Of a stretch of 64,000 nucleotides of DNA, positions 8,838-17,004 are shown piece by piece. Position 1 is the stretch's first letter. Each line of letters opens with the position of its first letter. The notes below the pieces were generated by a model. That model ran no database searches. It worked only from the letters and a program-made list of their open reading frames with translations, and was not told the origin of the DNA. Made by a program: the position numbers and the translations under genes. The stretch lies in assembly GCF_024199925.1 (NCBI RefSeq), contig NZ_JANADR010000001.1, forward strand, positions 6,017,501 to 6,081,500. The letters run 5' to 3'. The DNA comes from Bradyrhizobium sp. CCGUVB1N3 (lineage in GTDB: Bacteria; Pseudomonadota; Alphaproteobacteria; Rhizobiales; Xanthobacteraceae).

Positions 8838-10439
8838 TCATCGCGACGGCGCGATCACCACGCCTTCATTGCCGCGCAAATCCAGCACGCCTTCGAGCTC
8901 CTCGCCTTCGCGGTCGAGGAAGGTCGAGAGCAGGATCTCGCTGCCGAAGCGGACCGCGCTGGTGGTGACGGCGACCGGGTCGGGGCCGAGATTGAGCACC
9001 ACGACCAGCGCGTCGTCGCCGGCCTGCCGGCGATAGATCAGGAGGTCGCCTTGCGCGGCGATCGGATGATAGTCGCCCACGACCAGCGGCGGGTGCGCCT
9101 TCCGCAAGATGATCATGCGCTTGTAGAGATTGAGGATCGAGAATTTGTCGGCTTCGAGATTGACCACGTTCTCATGAGCGTAGATCTCCGGCAGCGGCAG
9201 CCACGGCGCAACTTGAGAGAAGCCGCCAAAATTCGAAGAATCCCATTGCATCGGAGTACGGCAGCCGTCGCGGCCGACGCCGATGCCTGGCACGTTCTTC
9301 TCGAAGGGATCTCGGACGTCCTCGGGCGCGATCGCGACCTGGCTGATCCCGATCTCGTCGCCATAATAGAGCGTCGGCGTGCCGCGCAGCGTCAGTAGCA
9401 GCATGGCGGCGACGCGCGCCTGCTCCGGCCCGACGCGGCCTGCGACGCGCGGCCGGTCGTGATTGCCGAGCACCCAGTTCGGCCAGGCCCCCTTCGGCAG
9501 CGCCTTCTCGTAGTCCTCGATGATCGTCTCGATCGAGCGCGCGCTCCAGAAGGTCGAAAGCAGCGCAAAGTTGAACGGCATCTGCGCGCCGGTGAGATCG
9601 TTGCCGTAATAGGCCATCAGCCGATGCAGCGGCAGATAGATCTCGCCGATCAGCACGCGCGCGCGATACGCATCGGTGACACGCCGCATCTCGGCGATGA
9701 CGTCATGCACCTCCGGCTGGTCGGTCGAATACTGCGTGAGGATTTTTTCGTGCGGCGGACGTCCCTCCACGTAATGCGGGTTCGGCGGGTTGTCGCGGAA
9801 CTCCGCGTCCTTGATCAGGTGCCAGATGACGTCGACGCGAAAGCCGTCGACGCCCTTCTCCAGCCAGAACCGCATCACGTCATACATCGCCGCGCGGACA
9901 TCCGGGTTGCGCCAGTTGAGGTCCGGCTGCCGGTCGAGGAAGGCGTGGTAGTAATATTGACCGGTCGCTTCGTCATAGGCCCACGCACTGCCACCGAACT
10001 CGGACAGCCAGTTGTTCGGCGGACCGCCGTCGGGACCGGGATCGCGCCAGATGAACCAGTCGCGCTTGGGATTGTCGCGCGAGGAGCGGCTGGCGATGAA
10101 CCAGGGATGCTGGTCGGAGGTGTGGTTCGGCACGAGATCGAGGATCAGCTTCAGCCCGCTCTCATGGGTGGCCTCGAGCAGCGCATCGAAATCCTCCATG
10201 GTGCCGAACAGGGGATCGATGCCGGTGTAGTCGGAGATGTCGTAGCCGAAATCGGCCATCGGCGAGCGGAAGACCGGCGACAGCCAGATGGCGTCGACGC
10301 CGAGCGATTGCACGTAAGCCAGACGCCGGAGGATGCCGGCGAGATCGCCGACCCCGTCGCCGTCGGTGTCCTGAAACGAGCGCGGATAGATCTGATAGAA
10401 GATGCCATCGCGCCACCAGTTTTCGTCGCTTTGAGCCAT
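8838..10439 (-). CDS. GH13 alpha-glucosidase (oligo-1,6-glucosidase/alpha-glucosidase type)
   Basis: Cytoplasmic (no signal peptide) alpha-glucosidase acting on short alpha-glucosides. The (beta/alpha)8 barrel starts at WWRDGIFYQIYPRSFQD. The four GH13 signature regions are present: LDLVPNHTSD, GFRVDVIWHL (nucleophile Asp), LIGEIYLP (acid/base Glu) and VLGNHDRPR (transition-state Asp). The ATG at 10439 (533 aa) begins MAQSDENWW; the frame upstream to 10679 reads antisense and is not protein-like. The exact specificity (maltose, sucrose, trehalose) is not decided by these motifs. Confidence 0.9.
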   Translation of the reverse strand: MAQSDENWWRDGIFYQIYPRSFQDTDGDGVGDLAGILRRLAYVQSLGVDAIWLSPVFRSPMADFGYDISDYTGIDPLFGTMEDFDALLEATHESGLKLILDLVPNHTSDQHPWFIASRSSRDNPKRDWFIWRDPGPDGGPPNNWLSEFGGSAWAYDEATGQYYYHAFLDRQPDLNWRNPDVRAAMYDVMRFWLEKGVDGFRVDVIWHLIKDAEFRDNPPNPHYVEGRPPHEKILTQYSTDQPEVHDVIAEMRRVTDAYRARVLIGEIYLPLHRLMAYYGNDLTGAQMPFNFALLSTFWSARSIETIIEDYEKALPKGAWPNWVLGNHDRPRVAGRVGPEQARVAAMLLLTLRGTPTLYYGDEIGISQVAIAPEDVRDPFEKNVPGIGVGRDGCRTPMQWDSSNFGGFSQVAPWLPLPEIYAHENVVNLEADKFSILNLYKRMIILRKAHPPLVVGDYHPIAAQGDLLIYRRQAGDDALVVVLNLGPDPVAVTTSAVRFGSEILLSTFLDREGEELEGVLDLRGNEGVVIAPSR

Positions 10440-10669
10440 ACTTTTGTGATTTCCCCCGAAAATATGTGCCTCAGACGAAGCAACGCGGGACTGGCGCGCC
10501 TGTTCAGAGGAACAGGGTAATGGGACGTCCGTATGACGCGAGTTCGCGTCATGCCGCGAGGATGGCGTTTGATGCGGACTCGCACCGCAATTTCGCGCCG
10601 ATCCCGCCCTCAGCCCACCGCGATGCGGATGGAACCTTGGTTCCGGGGACGAAACCCTGGAGGAGACCC

Positions 10670-11788
10670 ATGAGGTCACGCATCACCCGTAACTCGCTCG
10701 CTTTCGCTCTCGCCGTCCTTCCGTTGCCCGCAGGCCTGTCCTCGGCCATGGCACGACCGACCGTCGAGGTCGCCTTCGTGCTCGATACAACCGGCTCGAT
10801 GAGCCAGTTGATCGAGGGCGCCAAGCGCAAGATCTGGTCGATCGCCACGGCCATCGTCGATTCCAATCCGGACGCCGATATCCGCATGGGCCTCGTGGCC
10901 TACCGCGATATCGGGGATGACTACGTCACGACCAAGATCGAGCTCACGCGCGACATCCAGGATCTCTACGCCAACCTGCTCGAGTTCAAGGCGCGCGGCG
11001 GCGGCGACTGGCCGGAAAGCGTCAATGAGGCGCTGGATGTCGCCATCAACAAGCTGCAGTGGACGCCAGGCGCGGAGTCGCGACGCATCGTATTCCTCGT
11101 TGGCGACGCACCGCCGCACATGGACTACGCGCAGGACACCAAATATCCGCTGACGCTGGCAGTCGCCAGACAGAAGGACATCATCGTCAACACCGTGCTC
11201 GCCGGCAATGCACGCGATACCGAGCGTGTGTGGCGCGACATCGCACAGATTGGCGACGGCCGCTTCATCGCCATACCGCAGGACGGAGGGCAGGTCGTGG
11301 TGATCGAAACGCCCTACGATCAGGACATCATCATCCTGCAGCAGCAGATCAACGAAACTGTGATTCCCTATGGGTCGCCGGAGCTCCAGAAGCGCACCGA
11401 AATCCAGGTGGAAAAAGCTGGGCGCATGGTATCCGCGGCGCCGGCAAGCGCCTCCGACATGGCGAGCTTCATCAACAAGCGGTCCAAAGCGACCTCGCAG
11501 GCCATCACCGGCGACGGCGATCTCGTGGCCGACGCCGCTGCCGGCGGCACCAGCGTATCCTCCGTCAAGGAAGCAGATCTGCCGGCGAGGCTGCGCGCGA
11601 TGAAACCCGAGGAGCGCTCGGCCGAGGTCGCCAAGCAGATCGACCGACGCAAGGCACTCAACGAGCAGCTCGCAGCGCTGGTCGCCAAACGCGACAAGTA
11701 TGTCGGCGACCAGCTTGCGAAAGCGCCGAGAACATCCTCTTTCGACCGGGTCGTTGGGGATACGCTCAGGGCACAGATCAAGCGATAG
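10670..11788 (+). CDS. Secreted von Willebrand factor A domain protein
   Basis: A 372-aa protein with a signal peptide (MRSRITRNSLAFALAVLPLP, cleavage near SSAMA) followed directly by a vWA domain. The metal-ion-dependent adhesion site reads DTTGSMS, with later MIDAS residues in YRDIGDDY and VGDAPPHMD. vWA domains mediate metal-dependent protein-protein contacts; the partner is unknown. The C-terminal ~100 residues are charged and helical (AKQIDRRKALNEQLAALVAKR). The ATG at 10670 has GGAGGAGA just upstream. It is divergent from the GH13 gene across about 230 bp. Confidence 0.85.
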   Translation: MRSRITRNSLAFALAVLPLPAGLSSAMARPTVEVAFVLDTTGSMSQLIEGAKRKIWSIATAIVDSNPDADIRMGLVAYRDIGDDYVTTKIELTRDIQDLYANLLEFKARGGGDWPESVNEALDVAINKLQWTPGAESRRIVFLVGDAPPHMDYAQDTKYPLTLAVARQKDIIVNTVLAGNARDTERVWRDIAQIGDGRFIAIPQDGGQVVVIETPYDQDIIILQQQINETVIPYGSPELQKRTEIQVEKAGRMVSAAPASASDMASFINKRSKATSQAITGDGDLVADAAAGGTSVSSVKEADLPARLRAMKPEERSAEVAKQIDRRKALNEQLAALVAKRDKYVGDQLAKAPRTSSFDRVVGDTLRAQIKR

Positions 11789-11952
11789 GGCCGCTCCGGC
11801 GGCGGCGGCGAGGACAAACTGCAATCAGATCCTCGCCGCTGCGGTCGCCGTCCAAGGATCCGGCCTCCCTCAAGACCTCAAGACAACCGTTCCGCGAGAT
11901 CCCGCGCGAATCTTTTGCTTGGCGGGCCGCCAAAAATCGGCAATGTGAGGCC

Positions 11953-12627
11953 ATGACCGAGCAAACCGAACAATCCGAGGCGGCGAAAGCCGGTGCGATC
12001 ATCGTTCCCGTGACGCTGTTCGAGCAGAACTGCACCATCATCTGGGACGAGCCCAGCAAGAAGGCCGTGGTGATCGATCCGGGCGGGGACGTTGCAAAAA
12101 TCCTGGACGCGATCAGCCAGACCGGCGTCACCGTGGAGAAGATCTGGCTGACGCACGGCCATATCGATCACGTCGGCGGCGCCGCCGATCTGCGCGACGC
12201 ACTGAAGGTGCCGATCGAAGGGCCGCACGTCGCCGACAAGTTCTTGCTCGACAATGTGGTCGAGAGCGGGGCGCGCTTCGGCATGACCGGCGTGCGCAAT
12301 TTCGCACCGGACCGCTGGCTGGAGGAAGGCGACACCGTCTCGATCGGCGATCTCTCCTTCGACATCCTGCACTGTCCCGGCCACTCGCCCGGCAGCGTCG
12401 TCTTCTTCAACAAGGAGTTGAGGTTCGCCCATGTCGGCGACGTCCTGTTCGCAGGTTCGGTCGGCCGCACCGACCTGCCCGGCGGCAGTCACGCGACGCT
12501 GATCAACTCGATCACGACGAAGCTCTTGCCGCTCGGCGACGAAGTCGGCTTCATCTGCGGCCATGGCGCGGGCTCGCGCATCGGCCATGAGCGGATGACC
12601 AATCCGTTCATCACCGGCGAGCTGTAG
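11953..12627 (+). CDS. Metallo-beta-lactamase-fold hydrolase (glyoxalase II-like)
   Basis: A 224-aa MBL-fold protein related to hydroxyacylglutathione hydrolases. The metal-binding motif is THGHIDHVGG, followed by HCPGHSPGS, the Asp ligand in HVGDVLFAGSVGRTDLPGG and the final His in ICGHGAGS. The FAGSVGRTD block is typical of the YcbL-type short glyoxalase II group. I start at MTEQTEQSE; the same frame is open far upstream through the vWA gene, which is coincidental. The substrate is probably a thioester such as S-lactoylglutathione, by family only. Confidence 0.88.
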   Translation: MTEQTEQSEAAKAGAIIVPVTLFEQNCTIIWDEPSKKAVVIDPGGDVAKILDAISQTGVTVEKIWLTHGHIDHVGGAADLRDALKVPIEGPHVADKFLLDNVVESGARFGMTGVRNFAPDRWLEEGDTVSIGDLSFDILHCPGHSPGSVVFFNKELRFAHVGDVLFAGSVGRTDLPGGSHATLINSITTKLLPLGDEVGFICGHGAGSRIGHERMTNPFITGEL

Positions 12628-12651
12628 CTTCACTGCGTCACAGGCACCGGC

Positions 12652-12783
12652 CCTCATCCTGAGGAGCCCGCGACTAGCGGGCGTCTCGAAGGATGCCCGC
12701 GGGTGAGAGCCGGGCCTTCATGGTTCGCCCGGCGATGCAAAGCATCGTCCGGAGACGCGCGTTCCGCGCTCCTCACCATGAGG
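12652..12783. repeat. Palindromic intergenic repeat (CCTCATCCTGAGGAG family), copy 1
   Basis: Begins CCTCATCCTGAGGAG and ends CTCCTCACCATGAGG, with internal GTCTCGAAGGATG and GGCCTTCATGGTTCG blocks. Homologous copies are at 18400-18504 and 51975-52085. It lies between the convergent ends of the MBL-fold gene and hxlR. Confidence 0.85.
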
Positions 12784-12814
12784 GGTCTTGTGACACAGTA
12801 AGTTTTAGGCTGCC

Positions 12815-13186
12815 CTACTCGGCGGCGTCGGCAAGCGCCGCCGGCTCGCTCAAATGCCGCTCGCCCCAATCGCGGATCGCCGATATCACGGGCACGAAGC
12901 TCTTGCCCTTGCGGGTCAGGCGGTATTCGACCTTGGGCGGAACCACGCCGAAATCGCGCCGGTCGATCAGCCCGCTCTCGGTGAGCGCCTTCAATTCGCG
13001 GCTGAGCACGCGCGGGGTGATCTCGGCGCTGCCCACGGCACCTCGGAGCAGGCCGCTCCTGATCTCGCCGTAGCGGCGCGGGCCGTCCTTCAAGTCCCAG
13101 ACGATCCTGAGCTTGTACTTGCCTGCGATCATCTTCTGGAAGGCTGCGACCGGGCAGCTCCGCGGGGCCGATCTCGCTTTCGCCAT
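12815..13186 (-). CDS. HxlR family transcriptional regulator
   Basis: A 123-aa winged-helix regulator. The family landmarks are CPVAAFQKMIAGKYKLRIVWDL at the N-terminus (with the redox-relevant Cys position found in many HxlR members), RYGEIRS, ITPRVLSRELKALTESGLIDR as the recognition region, and PPKVEYRLTRKGKS in the wing. HxlR proteins commonly sense electrophiles or aldehydes. It is transcribed divergently from the ABM-domain gene, which is the likely regulatory target. Confidence 0.9.
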   Translation of the reverse strand: MAKARSAPRSCPVAAFQKMIAGKYKLRIVWDLKDGPRRYGEIRSGLLRGAVGSAEITPRVLSRELKALTESGLIDRRDFGVVPPKVEYRLTRKGKSFVPVISAIRDWGERHLSEPAALADAAE

Positions 13187-13239
13187 CTCGTCACCTCCTT
13201 CACATCCCGAGGATTAAGGATAGGAGGGACGCCAAAAAA

Positions 13240-13266
13240 GTCCATACTATCAATTTTGTCCATACT
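13240..13266. promoter_or_regulatory. Putative HxlR operator: two direct GTCCATACT repeats
   Basis: GTCCATACT occurs twice in the same orientation (13240-13248 and 13258-13266), starts 18 bp apart, in the divergent region between hxlR and the ABM gene. Two turns of spacing fit binding of a dimer or tandem dimers on one face. That it is the HxlR site is inference. Confidence 0.45.
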
Positions 13267-13321
13267 TGCAGGACTGCTCCCAAGGCGCAGATGATGGCGC
13301 ACATGACGAAGGGAGCCTTAC

Positions 13322-13624
13322 ATGAAGCACTTCATGATCAAGTACCAGTTCAGGAACGGCACGACGGAGGCCTGGCACCAGGAGATCGGCCGCTTCATCA
13401 GGGCGATCAACGCGGATCCGGAGCTGAAAGGCAAAATCGGCTATCGCTGCATGAAGAACCGCGACGACAACAGCTATTTCCACCTTGCCAGCGTCACCGA
13501 CGAAGCCGCGCAAAAGACGCTGCAATCGCGCGATTTCTTCAAGCACTATACCGAGATGACGCGAACGGTCGCCGGCGGCGAGGTGACGGTGACGCCGATC
13601 GAGCTGATCGATCAGACGGCGTAG
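13322..13624 (+). CDS. Small ABM-like dimeric alpha-beta barrel protein
   Basis: A 100-aa protein (MKHFMIKYQFRNGTTEAWHQ) with the size and alternating strand/helix pattern of antibiotic-biosynthesis-monooxygenase or stress-responsive dimeric alpha-beta barrels. A beta-hairpin with aromatic residues (NSYFHLASVTDEAAQKTLQ) and a C-terminal strand (EVTVTPIELID) are visible. Enzymatic activity cannot be inferred. Its position divergent from hxlR suggests it is induced when the regulator senses its ligand. The ATG is preceded by GAAGGGAG. Confidence 0.75.
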   Translation: MKHFMIKYQFRNGTTEAWHQEIGRFIRAINADPELKGKIGYRCMKNRDDNSYFHLASVTDEAAQKTLQSRDFFKHYTEMTRTVAGGEVTVTPIELIDQTA

Positions 13625-13710
13625 GATTGAGGCTGTAGCGCCACCACGAACTCAGGCCTCGTCCCGGACAAGCGTAAGCCCAGATCCGGGACGACGAGCT
13701 GAAATGGGAG

Positions 13711-14907
13711 CTACTTCATCAGTCCCGCGGCCGTCAGTGCGCGCGTGATGACGGCACTGAGGTCGAGGCCACGCTTGGCCTTCTTGCTGGGCTTCGCCTT
13801 GACCTTTGCATTGGGCTGCGGCTCCGCGACGGCGGTGCGGATCGACCTTGCAAGATGCGGCGCGGGCGACAGGGCCGGCGCCGGCTTCGCCGCCGCGGTC
13901 GGCTTCTTCTCCAGCGTGGGGCTGCGGATCCAGTCGGTCAGGCCGAAGAATTTGGCGATATGGTACGACGAGGAAATGCCGGCCTCGATCAGGAAGGCGC
14001 CTTCGATGCCGTAGCGATGGTCGTTGTCGGCGATGCCCAGCGGGGTGCCGTGCGCCATGTCGGTGATGGCGAAGGATTCGACGATGGTCTCGCCGTCCGC
14101 ATTCCACCAGGCCTGACGCGGATAGCCGTCGACGACGGTCTCCGCCATCGGCGCCAGCGGCAGGTCGTGCAGGTCGAGCCACTGCTTGACGATCTCATCG
14201 GCATTGCCGGGATTGACGGTGCGATCAGCGCTGCCGTGCCAGACCGAAATCTTCGGCCAGGGACCGCGATGATCGGACGCCTTGCGCACGAGATCGCCGA
14301 GTTCGCGCGCAGGACGCTCGGGCGAATGAAACATGCCGTCGAGCGCCTGACGCAGGTTCGACGCCACGCCGTAAGGCAGCCCCGCAATGACCGCGCCGGC
14401 TGCCAAAACCTCCGGATAGGTCGCGAGCATCACCGAGGTCATGCCGCCGCCGGCGGAGAGGCCGGTGATGAAGACACGGCGCGCATCGATGCCGTGCGTC
14501 GTGACCATGTGCGCGATCATCTCGCGGATCGAGCACGGCTCGCCGCTGTCGCGCGCAATGTCTTCCGGACTGAACCAGTTGAAGCAGGTGTTGGCGTTGT
14601 TGGCGCGCTGCTGCTCCGGCATCAACAGCGCGAAGCCGTAGTGCTTTGCAAGCGTCGACCATCCGGCGCCGAGATCGTAACCAGCCGCGGTCTGGCCGCA
14701 ACCATGCAGCACGACGACGAGCGCGCGCACCTGCTGCAATTGCGCCGGCACGTACGCGAACATGCGCAGGTTTCCGGGATTGCCGCCGAATCCGCTGACT
14801 TCCGCGAGTGGGCTGTGCCCGCCTGCGCCACGTGCCGTTTCGGCAAGACGCAGAGCATTCAGCTTTGGCAGACGTCTTAAGAGATCGACATTCCTGGTTA
14901 ACGACAC
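13711..14907 (-). CDS. PHB depolymerase family esterase (LpqC/extracellular-type)
   Basis: A 398-aa alpha/beta hydrolase of the PHB-depolymerase esterase family. It has the oxyanion-hole region VVVLHGCGQTAAGYD, the CFNWFSPED block and the lipase box ITGLSAGGGMT (nucleophile Ser). The later SVWHGSADRTVNPGN carries the catalytic Asp and MAHGTPLG the His. A Lys/Ala/Pro-rich tail of about 70 residues follows (KKPTAAAKPAPALSPAP, then KVKAKPSKKAKRG), resembling a phasin-like or linker tail. No signal peptide is seen, so despite the family name it may be cytoplasmic. Substrate could be PHB oligomers or another ester. Confidence 0.83.
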   Translation of the reverse strand: MSLTRNVDLLRRLPKLNALRLAETARGAGGHSPLAEVSGFGGNPGNLRMFAYVPAQLQQVRALVVVLHGCGQTAAGYDLGAGWSTLAKHYGFALLMPEQQRANNANTCFNWFSPEDIARDSGEPCSIREMIAHMVTTHGIDARRVFITGLSAGGGMTSVMLATYPEVLAAGAVIAGLPYGVASNLRQALDGMFHSPERPARELGDLVRKASDHRGPWPKISVWHGSADRTVNPGNADEIVKQWLDLHDLPLAPMAETVVDGYPRQAWWNADGETIVESFAITDMAHGTPLGIADNDHRYGIEGAFLIEAGISSSYHIAKFFGLTDWIRSPTLEKKPTAAAKPAPALSPAPHLARSIRTAVAEPQPNAKVKAKPSKKAKRGLDLSAVITRALTAAGLMK

Positions 14908-15029
14908 CGACAGCTCCTGATGGGGCGACTTCCAACTTCACCCCAAAGCAAATAGTTGCTGCGGCGCAAAATAAAAAGTGTGTGTGCCGTTCAGCTACCC
15001 GGGAATCCACGGGGATTCCCCGAAATGCC

Positions 15030-15419
15030 TCAACTTCGAGCATGCGCGCGACGCATCCATGTCAGAAATGCGACGCAGACAATGATTAACGTCGCAAACG
15101 AGGCGAGTGCGACGAAGAATGCTGCACGCGATGAGTGCACCGATTCGATCGCGAAATAGAGCGCGCCGATGGCGGCGACACCGGCTGCATTACCGATCTG
15201 TATGGTTGTGCCGTACATGCCGGATGCCGAGCCTGCTGCGACAGGCTTCACCGTCGAGAGCACGGCGCCCGAAAGCGGCGCCATCACGAGACCCTGGCCG
15301 TAGCCGAAGACGATCATGGTGAGCGCGAGCATGACCGGCGTCGGCGCATCGACAAAGACGGCGAGAACCGCGAGCGCGGCGAGGCCCGCGATCTGAAGAG
15401 CGCAGCCCTCGATCAGCAC
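15030..15419 (-). pseudogene. C-terminal remnant of an MFS (DHA2-like) transporter
   Basis: 129 residues matching only the last four to five transmembrane segments of a drug:H+ antiporter-type MFS protein (VLIEGCALQIAGLAALAVL, IVFGYGQGLVMAPLSGAV, GSASGMYGTTIQIGNAAG). Typical members have 12-14 segments and 450-500 residues. Upstream of 15419 the frame continues with RARHRGTK, which is transporter-like. Beyond that it becomes a low-complexity Arg/Ser-rich stretch with no hydrophobic segments, so the first two thirds of the gene are missing. I read this as a deletion remnant rather than a functional small protein. Confidence 0.7.
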
Positions 15420-15636
15420 CTTGGTGCCGCGATGCCGCGCCCGCGCGCCGCTGTGGCGCGACGAACTTCGCTGCCTGGATGGTTTCAGATCGGATGCACC
15501 ACCGCGATTACCTCAGAGATAGGATTTCGCACATGGCTGCATTCCGCTGCGCGGGAGACGGCGCGATTGCGCTCGCATGCGCGAGCACGTAGCCTCGCGG
15601 ACCTAACAAACAGAAAATTCAGCCGGAGAGAACGCC

Positions 15637-16878
15637 ATGGCGCGCCTGAAATTCGGAGCCTTTCTTGCCCCGCATCTCCCGATCGGGGAGCATCCGATGC
15701 TCCAGTTCCGGCGCGATCTCGACCTGGTCGAGCAGCTCGACGCGCTCGGCTATGACGAGTTCTGGTGCGGCGAGCATCATTCCTCCGGCTGGGAGATGAT
15801 TGCTTCGCCCGAGATGTTCCTGGCGGCGGCCGGCGAGCGCACCAAGCGCATCAGGCTCGGCACCGGCGTGGTCTCGCTGCCCTATCACCATCCCTTCAAC
15901 GTCGCGCAGCGCATGGTGCAGCTCGACCACATGACCGGCGGACGCGCGATCTTCGGCTCCGGCCCCGGCGCACTCGCATCCGACGCGCATACGCTCGGCA
16001 TCGACCCGATGACGCAGCGCGACCGCCAGGACGAGGCGATCGCCGTCATCCGCCGCCTCTTCAACGGCGAGCGCGTCACCGCCAAGAGCGACTGGTTCAC
16101 CATGAACGACGCCGCGCTCCAGCTGCTGCCGCTCCAGGAGGAGATGCCGTTCGTGGTGGCCTCGCAGATCTCGCCGTCGGGCATGACGCTCGCCGGCAAG
16201 TACGGCATCGGCATCATCTCGCTGGGCTCGATGACGACGCAGGGCCTGATGTCGCTGCGGCAGCAATGGGAGTTCGCCGAGGATGCCGCCAGGAAGCACG
16301 GCACCAAGGTCAACCGCGCCGACTGGCGGGTGCTGCTGACCTGGCACATCGCCGAGACCCGCGAGCAGGCGCGCCGCGAGGCCGGCGCCGGGCTGATGCG
16401 CTGGCACAACGAATATAATGTCGGCACGCTGCAACGGCCGGGCCTGACCGCGTTCTCCTCGCCCGACGAGGCCGTGGACAAGACCGCCTTCGTCGAGGGC
16501 GCGGCCTCGACCATCGGCACGCCCGATGACCTCGTCAAGACCATCAAGAACGTGATGGAGGTGTCCGGCGGCGTCGGCGCCATCATCGGCTTCGTGCACG
16601 ACTGGGCCAATCCGGAGGCCACGCGCCGGAGCTGGGACATGGTCGCACGCTACGTGGTGCCCGAGATCAACGGCTATATCGACGGACTTCGCAGGTCACA
16701 AAAATTCGTGATCGAGAACCGTGCGATCTTCGAGCGCGCGGGGCAGGCGGTGATGGCCAAGATCATGGAGAACGAGAAGGCCGCCGAGGCCTTGAACCAG
16801 ACCGGCCCCGGCCGCGTCGCAATCCCCGCCGTCAATGCACCGGATTTGCAGAAGGAGGCGGCGAAACGGCAGGCCTGA
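15637..16878 (+). CDS. LLM class flavin-dependent monooxygenase (bacterial luciferase-like)
   Basis: A 413-aa member of the luciferase-like monooxygenase family, which uses FMNH2 from a separate reductase. The N-terminal strand KFGAFLAPHLP, the GYDEFWCGEHHSSGWEMIASPEMF block and RIRLGTGVVSLPYHHPF are diagnostic. TGGRAIFGSGPGALASDAH is the flavin phosphate region. It resembles limonene 1,2-monooxygenase-type LLM enzymes, but the substrate is not determined by the visible motifs. Start chosen at an ATG with GGAGAG upstream. The next gene (126 bp on) is a cytochrome P450 on the same strand, so the two may serve one oxidative pathway. Confidence 0.87.
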   Translation: MARLKFGAFLAPHLPIGEHPMLQFRRDLDLVEQLDALGYDEFWCGEHHSSGWEMIASPEMFLAAAGERTKRIRLGTGVVSLPYHHPFNVAQRMVQLDHMTGGRAIFGSGPGALASDAHTLGIDPMTQRDRQDEAIAVIRRLFNGERVTAKSDWFTMNDAALQLLPLQEEMPFVVASQISPSGMTLAGKYGIGIISLGSMTTQGLMSLRQQWEFAEDAARKHGTKVNRADWRVLLTWHIAETREQARREAGAGLMRWHNEYNVGTLQRPGLTAFSSPDEAVDKTAFVEGAASTIGTPDDLVKTIKNVMEVSGGVGAIIGFVHDWANPEATRRSWDMVARYVVPEINGYIDGLRRSQKFVIENRAIFERAGQAVMAKIMENEKAAEALNQTGPGRVAIPAVNAPDLQKEAAKRQA

Positions 16879-17004
16879 GGCCTGCGTCGCGGCATTCGCC
16901 TGCGAATGCCGTCACATCGTTTCCGCCCCAATCGTGCTATGCTGTCGACGTCAGCCGGGCCGTGGTCGCGTGATCCGGCTCGGTCAACAACCGGAGCCAA
17001 CGCC

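Noticed and set aside
11059..12627. A 522-codon frame joining the vWA region to the MBL-fold hydrolase
   Set aside because: The first 298 codons are a shifted reading of the vWA gene; MTEQTEQSE at 11953 is the natural start.
15030..15419. A functional small membrane transporter
   Set aside because: It matches only the C-terminal third of MFS proteins and has no N-terminal half.
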